Shown piece by piece: positions 1-5,236 of a stretch of DNA of 7,368 nt. The stretch comes from Candidatus Sumerlaeota bacterium (GTDB lineage: Bacteria; CG03; SLGR01). The stretch covers positions 1 to 7,368 of the forward strand of contig SLGR01000221.1 of the NCBI GenBank assembly GCA_007136585.1, given 5' to 3'. The number at the start of each line of letters is the position of its first letter. Within the stretch, counting starts at the first letter, position 1. The notes below the pieces were generated by a model. That model made no database searches. It saw only the letters and a program-made list of their open reading frames with translations, and was not told where the DNA came from. The position numbers and the translations under genes are program-made.

Positions 1-59
1 CGGAGATTGTGCAAAAGAAAAGGGATGAATTATTTGCTACAATCAGAAAGGCAGCATGA
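1..59 (+). CDS. C-terminal tail of a truncated + strand gene
   Basis: An open frame enters from the left edge (first full codon at 3) and stops with TGA at 57-59. The visible 18 residues (EIVQKKRDELFATIRKAA) are charged and look like a terminal amphipathic helix, which is more protein-like than the other frames here. The gene would converge on the receiver gene that ends at 107. Too little is present to name a product. The alternative is that this stretch is non-coding. Confidence 0.4.
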   Translation, partial: EIVQKKRDELFATIRKAA

Positions 60-106
60 CTCTGCTTCAGGCTCATCTTTGGATTGGAAAAGACTTACCG
101 GGGGTT

Positions 107-475
107 TCAGTTCTTTAAGATAGAGGCCGCTGTATTTCGAAGAGTGTTTATATCCACGGGTTTTCCCAGAAAAGCCGCTACACCCTTCTCAAAGGCCGCT
201 TCTCTGTTTTCGGGGGTATCGTAGGCGGTTATCATCAGTATACCGCTCCGGGGTTTCATCTCTTTTACTTTCCCGGCAAATTCCATACCGTCAACCCCGG
301 GAAGCATAAGGTCGGTTATGATAAGATCGTAATCATTTTTACTCGCAAGCTCAAGGGCATCTTCCGCGGTTCCGGCAAGGTCTATATCCAAATCAAACTT
401 TCGTGAGAGTATCCTGCTGTAAACCGCCTGAACCTGTTTCTCGTCATCGAGTATAAGAACTTTTTTTCTTTTCAT
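107..475 (-). CDS. Stand-alone CheY-like response-regulator receiver protein
   Basis: This 122-residue protein is a single phosphoacceptor receiver domain with no output domain. The full catalytic set is visible: acidic pair D10/D11, phosphoacceptor D55 in TDLMLPG, switch Thr T83 (MITAY) and Lys K105 in the GKP motif. Known members of this family are phosphorylated by a histidine kinase and then bind a partner protein. No kinase lies in the window, so partner and pathway are unknown. The length matches a bare receiver fold (about 120 residues), so it is not a truncated larger regulator. The start is ATG at 475. The site upstream is a poor SD (GGTAA about 10 bases away) and no better in-frame start was seen. 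It is transcribed in the same direction as the regulator unit upstream but separated by 153 bases containing a terminator-like hairpin, so it probably has its own promoter. An AT-rich stretch at about 515-560 could hold it, though I could not assign clean hexamers. Confidence 0.93.
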   Translation of the reverse strand: MKRKKVLILDDEKQVQAVYSRILSRKFDLDIDLAGTAEDALELASKNDYDLIITDLMLPGVDGMEFAGKVKEMKPRSGILMITAYDTPENREAAFEKGVAAFLGKPVDINTLRNTAASILKN

Positions 476-552
476 ATGATGTTATTTACCATGTATCCCA
501 TTCCGGGGGATTCCTTACTTAAATATATACAACCTTAAAGTTTAAAACGTGT

Positions 553-584
553 CATACAAAAGTAACCGGTCTGTAACAGACCGG
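553..584 (-). terminator. Candidate intrinsic terminator of the 958-1626/629-961 unit
   Basis: A perfect inverted repeat, CCGGTCTGT-A-ACAGACCGG, lies at 566-584. As RNA it folds into an 8-bp GC-rich stem with a 3-base loop. On the minus strand it is followed by TTACTTTTG, a modest U-rich tail, and it sits 44 bases after the stop of the small exported protein. On the + strand no T-run follows, so any terminator function is for the minus strand. The interrupted U-tract makes it weaker than the terminator at 3011-3045. As 19-bp DNA with dyad symmetry it could instead be an operator for the receiver gene downstream. Confidence 0.55.
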
Positions 585-628
585 AAGAACAGGAAATACT
601 GCTTCTGAGTTAAATAGTATTTAAAAAA

Positions 629-961
629 TTAGAATTTTACAACCAGGATGGTCATTCCGCCGAGCATCCCGGCCGCTATATCCCCCCAGTTGAAACCTGT
701 CCTGGGAATATCGTATATCTCTTTCCCGACAGAACAGACCAACACCAGTGAAAGCGAGTAGACCCAGGCGTCTTCCTCGCTGATATACTTCTTAAAGAAG
801 GGATAGGATAGATGAGATATAACCACACCGGCTGAAAAATGCACGTATTTATCCTTTTCCAGAGAGGCGAGCCGGTCAAAAATAGAGGCGTTTGCCGGGC
901 GGTGAAGGAAAAGAGAGAGAATCGCGATAAGGACTGAGCACCTGCGTTTAAAATCTCTCAT
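629..961 (-). CDS. Small exported/membrane protein, YfiM (DUF2279)-like
   Basis: A 110-residue protein with a basic N-terminus (RDFKRR) and a hydrophobic core at about 9-19, ending in a signal-peptidase-like ANA at 23-25. A DKYVHF motif follows at 37-42, then a hydrophobic helix (about 66-78), a GKEIYD motif at 79-84, GFNWGDIAAG at 89-98 and a final hydrophobic segment to the C-terminus. The DK-x-x-H, KE-x-x-D and D-x-x-A-G pattern resembles the small YfiM/DUF2279 lipoprotein-like family, whose function is unknown. This one has no clear lipobox, since C8 precedes the hydrophobic core. It probably sits in or at the outer face of the inner membrane. Its ATG overlaps the stop of the regulator upstream by four bases (ATGA, 958-961), implying coupled translation and perhaps physical partnership. 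Family assignment is from motif memory only. Confidence 0.75.
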   Translation of the reverse strand: MRDFKRRCSVLIAILSLFLHRPANASIFDRLASLEKDKYVHFSAGVVISHLSYPFFKKYISEEDAWVYSLSLVLVCSVGKEIYDIPRTGFNWGDIAAGMLGGMTILVVKF

Positions 962-1626
962 TCCCTGAAGGTATACCCGAACCCTTTTACAGTTTTTATA
1001 TACTTTGAAGATCCTGCTAATTTTTTCCTGAGCCGGGCCACGGCCATATCCACTGTCCGGGAAGCGCCTAAATAATCATAACCCCATACCCTGTCAAGAA
1101 GGTACTCCCGTGACAGCACCCTTCCTTTTTTAAGTATCAAAACCCAGAGAAGTTCAAACTCAATCGGAGTAAGCTCCGGATTTTTATCTCCCGCTATGAC
1201 TCTTTTTTCCGGATGGTTGACGGTTATTTCCTTAAAGGTCACCGCAGAAACCTTCCTGAGCCCCGATACTATATCCAAGAGATTACCCGCAGAATTTGAT
1301 ACCGGCTCCAGGTGCTGGGAGGGAAGTTTGCTAATCTCCTTTTTCAACTTCTCTGTCTCGCTGAGGATATCGGTTACAAGGGCATCAGTAAGCCTGGCGT
1401 ACCTGGTCTCCTCCTCAACGGCACCTCTCTGGAACTCCCGCATCCCCTCTACTATCCTGTCCAGGTTTATCAGGGCTATAAGAAGAAATATGACCAGGCT
1501 GGACATTATTATAGCTGCGGAGGCAAGAGAAGTGGTCCCCTGAAAGATAAGAATATTTATAACCGGAACGGCAAAAAGAAGCAGAAAGAAGATCCTCAGC
1601 TCGTTTTTCCTGTATGCTCTGTTCAA
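958..1626 (-). CDS. Membrane-anchored OmpR-type winged-helix transcription factor without receiver
   Basis: This 222-residue protein begins with two hydrophobic helices (about 12-28 and 34-53) joined by a short QGTTS turn. Basic residues before the first helix (R3, R6, K7, R11) and after the second (R57, R63, R67) predict both ends in the cytosol. A charged, helical, probably coiled linker follows (about 56-102). The C-terminal domain (about 130-222) is a PhoB/OmpR winged helix: TPIEFELLWVL, LLDRVWGYDY, recognition-helix signature RTVDMAVARLRKKL (190-203) and wing motif TVKGFGYTF (212-220). There is no receiver domain. ToxR/CadC-type one-component regulators also tether this DNA-binding fold to the membrane, but with the winged helix N-terminal and a periplasmic sensor C-terminal, so the order here is reversed. 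The start is a TTG at 1626, supported by a strong SD (GGGAGG, 5 bases away); the next Met is residue 41, inside TM2. Co-translated with the exported protein at 629-961. Target genes and signal are unknown. Confidence 0.9.
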   Translation of the reverse strand: MNRAYRKNELRIFFLLLFAVPVINILIFQGTTSLASAAIIMSSLVIFLLIALINLDRIVEGMREFQRGAVEEETRYARLTDALVTDILSETEKLKKEISKLPSQHLEPVSNSAGNLLDIVSGLRKVSAVTFKEITVNHPEKRVIAGDKNPELTPIEFELLWVLILKKGRVLSREYLLDRVWGYDYLGASRTVDMAVARLRKKLAGSSKYIKTVKGFGYTFRE

Positions 1627-1689
1627 AATTACCTCCCGCCCCGCTGAGACCGGGACAACCAGCCGGATGTTTCCGGAAAACTGATGAAT

Positions 1690-1717
1690 TCTATATTATT
1701 TTTCCACTTAAAATCAA
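1690..1717 (-). promoter_or_regulatory. Possible sigma-70-type promoter for the membrane regulator
   Basis: On the minus strand TTGATT (1712-1717) and TATAGA (1690-1695) are separated by 16 bases; each matches four of six consensus positions. A start site near 1683 would give a leader of about 57 bases to the TTG start at 1626. The -35 overlaps the last codons of the flavin-reductase gene, so read-through from that gene is an alternative route of expression. Confidence 0.3.
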
Positions 1718-2235
1718 TCCGGGCGTATTTCCCCGGATAGGCCGAACTCACTGAAAACAGAGTTTCCGGCGTTTAAGAGTGGAAGCTTATCGGGGTTTCC
1801 CGAGGCGGCAAGAACCTCTCCCGCGAAGACGGTATGGTCCCCGGTCTCGAACTCACCGGTTTTTCGGCATTCAAAACTTACCCGGCAACCTTCAACCAGG
1901 GGAAGCCTCAGTTTCCGGGATAAAACTCTCGGGATATTCTTCTTACTGAACTTCTCAACCTCTCTCCCCGAATGAGAGCCGCAGTATGAGATTATATCCT
2001 CCTGCCCCCTGACAGGGTAAGAGAGGATAAACCCGTCATATTTTTTTAAAAGCGCGTGAGTATGGCGGGTATGCCCCACAGAGACAACCATTATCGGAGG
2101 ATCAAACGAACTCCTCATAACCCACCCGGCCGGCATTATATTTACCTCATCCCCGATTCTCCCGGATATCAGCAGAACCGGATGCTCCGGCTTGGTATAA
2201 TTCGCAAACGCCTTTTTTACATCCAACTCCTTCAT
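1714..2235 (-). CDS. Flavin reductase-like FMN-binding split-barrel protein
   Basis: A 173-residue protein of the flavin reductase/flavoredoxin family (COG1853 type), cytosolic proteins that bind FMN and use it in NAD(P)H-dependent flavin reduction or electron transfer. Visible hallmarks are PVLLIS near 19-24, NIMPAGWVM at 32-40, SFDPPIMVVSVG at 43-54, the TRHTH segment at 56-60, FILSYP at 69-74, SGREVEKF at 89-96 and the GDHTVFAGEV motif at 132-141. The length is typical of the compact flavoredoxin-like members. The specific electron donor and acceptor cannot be told from sequence. The ATG at 2235 has no SD ahead of it, and its promoter places the predicted transcript start at the ATG itself, suggesting leaderless translation. 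It is divergent from the HAD phosphatase across 111 bases, and no operon partner is evident. Confidence 0.9.
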   Translation of the reverse strand: MKELDVKKAFANYTKPEHPVLLISGRIGDEVNIMPAGWVMRSSFDPPIMVVSVGHTRHTHALLKKYDGFILSYPVRGQEDIISYCGSHSGREVEKFSKKNIPRVLSRKLRLPLVEGCRVSFECRKTGEFETGDHTVFAGEVLAASGNPDKLPLLNAGNSVFSEFGLSGEIRPD

Positions 2236-2241
2236 ACGGGT

Positions 2242-2270
2242 ATCTTATTTGTTGAATTTCTCATTGTCAA
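2242..2270 (-). promoter_or_regulatory. Near-consensus sigma-70-type promoter of the flavin reductase gene
   Basis: On the minus strand a perfect TTGACA (2265-2270) is followed by exactly 17 bases and then TAAGAT (2242-2247, four of six matches to TATAAT). Only six bases separate the -10 from the ATG at 2235, so the expected start site falls on or next to the A of the start codon. Confidence 0.6.
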
Positions 2271-2284
2271 AGCAGCTTACGCGA

Positions 2285-2313
2285 TTGAATTTTTGCCTTA
2301 AATCCTTTAAGAT
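2285..2313 (+). promoter_or_regulatory. Probable promoter of the HAD phosphatase gene
   Basis: TTGAAT (2285-2290), a 17-base spacer and TAAGAT (2308-2313) form a sigma-70-like promoter with four of six matches in each hexamer. It would give a leader of roughly 27 bases containing the SD AAGGA (2338-2342). The same TAAGAT -10 is used by the divergent promoter. A 15-base dyad, CTTAAA-TCC-TTTAAG (2297-2311), overlaps the -10, but being AT-rich it may be chance. Confidence 0.45.
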
Positions 2314-2346
2314 AACCTGAATTCACCGTGAAGTTTCAAGGATATA

Positions 2347-3003
2347 ATGACCAAAACAGATAAAATCAGAACACTCGTATGGGACTTTAACGGAACCCTC
2401 GTAGACGATGCCCGGATCTCAGTTGAAAGCATAAACATAATGCTTAAAGACCGCGGACTCCCCGGCATATCCCTTGTAAAGTACCGCAGCCTCTTCTCAT
2501 TCCCCGTGAAGGATTATTACGAGAAAGCGGGGTTTGATTTCTCCAGGGAGAGTTTCTCTTCAGTGGGCAGGGAGTTCATATCCATATACACTTTGCTATT
2601 TCCCCGGGCCCGTATATTCCCGGAGGCGAAAAGACTTCTCCAGGTATTTAATGAACTCGGGATAGAACAGTTTGTCCTCTCCGCGATGGAGCAGGAGATG
2701 CTTGAAAGATCAATCCGCGATGCGGGCCTTGAGAGTTACTTCACAGAAGTCTCCGGCATAGATAACATATACGCTTCTTCAAAACTCAAGAACGGGAAGG
2801 ATCTCTTTAAACGCCGGGGACTGGAGGGCGAAAAAACCTGGATTATCGGGGATACTGTCCATGACTGGCAGGTGGCGGAAGAACTCGGATGCAGATGCCT
2901 ACTTATAGGCGCGGGACACCAGGATATCTCCTGCCTAAGGGAGACCGGGTGCCCTTATATACTCAAAGACCACTCAGAAATACCCCGGAGACTTAAATTC
3001 TGA
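2347..3003 (+). CDS. HAD-superfamily hydrolase, phosphoglycolate phosphatase-like
   Basis: A 218-residue cytosolic HAD-fold protein. Motif I is WDFNGTLVDD, with nucleophile D13. The helical cap domain covers about 20-85. Motif II is the Ser in VLSAM (S112), motif III is a Lys in SSKLKNGK (K146 or K148) and motif IV is GDTVHD (D169, D173) in a typical II-GD-x-x-x-D strand end. Length and order fit the Gph-like subgroup that removes phosphate from small metabolites. Substrate cannot be inferred. The usual second Asp of motif I (D-x-D), normally the general acid/base, is Asn (N15). Related W-x-N-G-T variants are known among bacterial HAD proteins, so activity may be altered but need not be lost. 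The ATG at 2347 has an upstream AAGGA at good spacing. It stands alone and is convergent with the porin gene. Its stop lies only a few bases before the terminator hairpin at 3018-3045. Confidence 0.9.
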   Translation: MTKTDKIRTLVWDFNGTLVDDARISVESINIMLKDRGLPGISLVKYRSLFSFPVKDYYEKAGFDFSRESFSSVGREFISIYTLLFPRARIFPEAKRLLQVFNELGIEQFVLSAMEQEMLERSIRDAGLESYFTEVSGIDNIYASSKLKNGKDLFKRRGLEGEKTWIIGDTVHDWQVAEELGCRCLLIGAGHQDISCLRETGCPYILKDHSEIPRRLKF

Positions 3004-3010
3004 TGTAAAT

Positions 3011-3045
3011 AAAAAAAGCTGCCCGGCGGTTAAAGGCCGGGCAGC
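3011..3045 (-). terminator. Strong intrinsic terminator of the Opu-porin operon
   Basis: A perfect 10-bp stem, GCTGCCCGGC with GCCGGGCAGC (3018-3027 and 3036-3045), closes an 8-base loop. On the minus strand it is followed directly by seven T residues (complement of A 3011-3017). This is a canonical intrinsic terminator 30 bases after the porin stop. Read on the + strand, the hairpin follows the HAD gene but has no T-run after it, so it would terminate that transcript poorly while perhaps still protecting its 3' end. Confidence 0.93.
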
Positions 3046-3075
3046 AGTAGTTCTTCGCTTACCTTAAGTAGCGGT

Positions 3076-4251
3076 TTAGAAGTTCACCGCGTATTCAAGA
3101 GCAGCAAAGTTTGTGTTGTCCACGCCACTTGCTTCAGGCATAAACTGGCTGTATGTCACGAAAACATTGCTTGTGCCGTTTATGGCGTAATTAAGTTTTA
3201 CGCCCAGCTCGTCTCCGATGTCATCGCCGTTTGCTTCATCGGCCAGCATATAGTAGTGAGCCATGAATGTGACGTCACTCAGCGGATTGAAGCTGAATCC
3301 CGTACCAATTGCTTCCAGGTTTTGAATTGTACCGAAAGTCACCGCAGATCCAAATGCGTCAAGATAGTAATCATACCAGAACGTATCTATGACATATCCG
3401 TACATTGTGGCCGAACCGAAGTTTTCCGTGGCCAGAAGGTAATCGGCTTTCAGCGAAAGGCCGCTTAAATCAAGCAGGTCATAGTTAAGCCCGACATAAA
3501 GAAGAGACTCGTCATAGTCATCACCCGCTGAATCACTGCCGTTCTGCATTACATACTCGGCATAGTGACGGATATCACCGAATCCGCCCTGCGCGAATAA
3601 TCCGATGAAATCTTTCTGGTCGCTTTCGGGTTGGCCTTCGGCACTATTATAGTCAGCAATATAGTAGCCAGTCAGGTCGGTCACCGGAAGCGAATACGAA
3701 GCCGTTACACCGGTTTTGTGCTCCTTGCCATATGTTCCGTCAAGGGCCCAGTCGGCATCCCCTAACCTGTAATGAAGAGCGCTCAGGCTAAGATCATCGT
3801 AGCTGTAAGACGCCTTTAATCCGTCAAGGCCGGCCCAGTCCGATGTGAGGACAAAACCGCGGCCCAGGAATATGTTCTGGCGGCCGATCGTCAGATCCAG
3901 GTTCTCGGTGAGAAGGTCGGATATTGTCACATATCCCTGCTGGAGTTTAAACGATCTTCCGTTTGTCGCGGGCCTCCAGCCGGTATCTCCCATTGTGTTC
4001 TCAAACTCGGCCACGATGTTTACGTATACATTGTCCGAAACATCTCCGTCCAATCCGAGATGAATCCTGTTTCTCATGAACTCGCTGTCGCCTGGAAGCC
4101 AAGTGCCGGTGCCATCATCCAGTAATACGTTCTCCATCATCTGCCAGCGCAGCCGGTACTGCCCTGTGAAATTCAGGTCTTCCAGGTCAAAAGCGTAGCC
4201 GCTCGCGGTAAGACCCAGCATAACAAGCAGTGCAATTACCTTGCTCTTCAT
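3076..4251 (-). CDS. Outer-membrane beta-barrel porin, alginate-export-like
   Basis: A 391-residue protein with a signal peptide (MKSKVIALLVML, cleavage probably after SGYA near residue 20) and a mature part made of alternating-residue amphipathic strands rich in Tyr, Phe, Trp, Gly and Asp. It begins FTGQYRLRWQ and ends with a terminal strand finishing in Phe (EYAVNF), the usual signal for the outer-membrane assembly (BAM) machinery. The opening strand, the MRNRIHLGL segment and LTIGRQNIFLGRGF near 120-133 recall the alginate-export porin family (PF13372-like). That family is broad and does not imply alginate export here. The loops are acidic. The ATG at 4251 has a strong SD (AGGAGG, 5 bases). 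It lies 54 bases after the binding-lipoprotein gene and is followed by the operon terminator, so it is most likely the last gene of the osmoprotectant operon and may admit those solutes through the outer membrane. The solute specificity is an inference. Confidence 0.85.
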   Translation of the reverse strand: MKSKVIALLVMLGLTASGYAFDLEDLNFTGQYRLRWQMMENVLLDDGTGTWLPGDSEFMRNRIHLGLDGDVSDNVYVNIVAEFENTMGDTGWRPATNGRSFKLQQGYVTISDLLTENLDLTIGRQNIFLGRGFVLTSDWAGLDGLKASYSYDDLSLSALHYRLGDADWALDGTYGKEHKTGVTASYSLPVTDLTGYYIADYNSAEGQPESDQKDFIGLFAQGGFGDIRHYAEYVMQNGSDSAGDDYDESLLYVGLNYDLLDLSGLSLKADYLLATENFGSATMYGYVIDTFWYDYYLDAFGSAVTFGTIQNLEAIGTGFSFNPLSDVTFMAHYYMLADEANGDDIGDELGVKLNYAINGTSNVFVTYSQFMPEASGVDNTNFAALEYAVNF

Positions 4252-4305
4252 ACATTCCTCCTTTTAATATCCAACAACACTCTATTGTTTTCTTTATTTA
4301 GCAAA

Positions 4306-5160
4306 TTACTGCAGCCACTGATCTACTACGTCCGAATTTTCGTTTATCCATCTCACAGCTGTCTCATAGGGATCGGCTCCCACTTCCTCGTTCCATGCCA
4401 TAACAGTGTGCAGGTCATCGGGAGTCCAGAAGAAATTGTCCAGGAAATTGTAAACTTCAGGCATATCCTCTTCCAGTCCCTGACGAACAATCGTATGTAT
4501 GTATTCTTCTCCGCCGTAAATACCCCTTGGATCCTCCAGATATTTCAGATCCCACTCGCCAAATTTCCAGTGGGGGGTCCAGCCGGTGACAACCACCCAT
4601 TCATTATTATTTACAGCATCCGAGAGAGCTCCTGCCATAGTCGCGCCACTTCCCTCTACAAGGGTAAACTCATCAAGTTCGTAGGTCTCGATAGCTTCTT
4701 CGGTAGCGCTCATTATACCCGCGCCGGGATCTATGCCTATTATCTCATTGCCAAACCTTTCAGCACTGGCCTTTAACTCTTCAATTGAATCAATATCCAC
4801 ATAATCCGGAACAACCAGCCCTATTCTCGTGCCTTCAAGGTTCGGGCCCAGGTCGATCACCCTGTCCCTGACTTCTTCCAGATAATGACCGTGAGTTGTC
4901 TCAAGCCAGGCGCAGTTGATCGCATCCACATCCCCGGCCGCTACGGCTGTCCACATTGCGGCTGCCGATACCGATATAATCTCCGTATCGTACCCAAGTC
5001 TTTCCTGAATCACGGCTTTTGCCACGTTTGTCCCCGCGGTAGCGCAGGCCCACTCAACATAGCCTAGTTCAACCGTATCTCTCTCAGGAGCGGCGCAGCT
5101 AAGCGCCCCGGCAGCGATAAGCGCCGCCGTGATACCGGCAAGAAACTGTTTTAAATTCAT
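4306..5160 (-). CDS. opuAC: Glycine/proline betaine-type ABC substrate-binding lipoprotein (OpuAC/ProX family)
   Basis: Counted from the ATG at 5160, this is a 284-residue lipoprotein. A short Lys-containing start and hydrophobic core end in the lipobox ALSC, so C22 would be lipidated and the protein tethered at the periplasmic face. The mature part matches the OpuAC/ProX type II binding fold: VEWACATAGTNVAKAVI with GYDTEII, MWTAVAAGDVDAINCAWLETTHGHY, the GIDPGAGIM turn, WVVVTGWTPHWKF and FFWTPDDL. Members hold the quaternary ammonium head of betaines in a cage of Trp side chains, and several Trp are available here (W37, W62, W77 and those in GWTPHWKF). Exact cage residues are not assigned. 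A TTG at 5202 would add 14 residues but has no SD, whereas the 5160 ATG has GGAGG 6 bases upstream and gives a normal signal peptide. It is separated from the permease gene by 75 bases and from the porin gene by 54. The very acidic mature protein is consistent with an extracytoplasmic role. Confidence 0.93.
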   Translation of the reverse strand: MNLKQFLAGITAALIAAGALSCAAPERDTVELGYVEWACATAGTNVAKAVIQERLGYDTEIISVSAAAMWTAVAAGDVDAINCAWLETTHGHYLEEVRDRVIDLGPNLEGTRIGLVVPDYVDIDSIEELKASAERFGNEIIGIDPGAGIMSATEEAIETYELDEFTLVEGSGATMAGALSDAVNNNEWVVVTGWTPHWKFGEWDLKYLEDPRGIYGGEEYIHTIVRQGLEEDMPEVYNFLDNFFWTPDDLHTVMAWNEEVGADPYETAVRWINENSDVVDQWLQ

Positions 5161-5212
5161 TACAATCCTCCTCTTCCATTCTAACACCAACTTTTTTACC
5201 AAATTTTTCTGA

Positions 5213-5236
5213 GAATGAAGCAGTAACGCTTCTTTC
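5213..5236 (-). other. Weak hairpin between permease and binding-protein genes
   Basis: GAATGAAGC (5213-5221) pairs with GCTTCTTTC (5228-5236) with a single mismatch around a 6-base loop. It lies right at the permease stop codon and is not followed by a U-tract on the minus strand, so it is not a terminator. Such intercistronic stems can protect upstream mRNA ends and raise binding-protein output, but this one is AT-rich and may be incidental. Confidence 0.3.

Noticed and set aside
1-76. Minus-strand frame starting at an ATG at 74-76 and running off the left edge
   Set aside because: There is no SD before the ATG, the translation is unremarkable, and it competes with the + strand tail.
1-123. 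Open + strand frame 1 through the left edge to a TAG at 121-123
   Set aside because: It overlaps the 3' end of the well-supported receiver gene on the opposite strand and its residues look random. The frame ending at 59 is more protein-like.
515-560. AT-rich stretch upstream of the receiver gene as a defined promoter
   Set aside because: ATGACA and TATATA-like hexamers are present on the minus strand, but their spacing (20 bases) is outside the normal range, so no promoter is called.
1663-1676. Small hairpin CCGGA-TGTT-TCCGG upstream of the membrane regulator
   Set aside because: Only five base pairs and no U-tract follows on the minus strand, so it is unlikely to be a terminator or attenuator.
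2297-2311. Dyad CTTAAA-TCC-TTTAAG over the HAD promoter -10
   Set aside because: Six-base AT-rich arms are common by chance in promoter DNA, so it is noted in the promoter entry but not called as an operator.
4285-4776. 163-codon + strand frame opposite the binding lipoprotein gene
   Set aside because: It is antisense to a gene with clear OpuAC motifs, shows no recognisable domain and has no SD.
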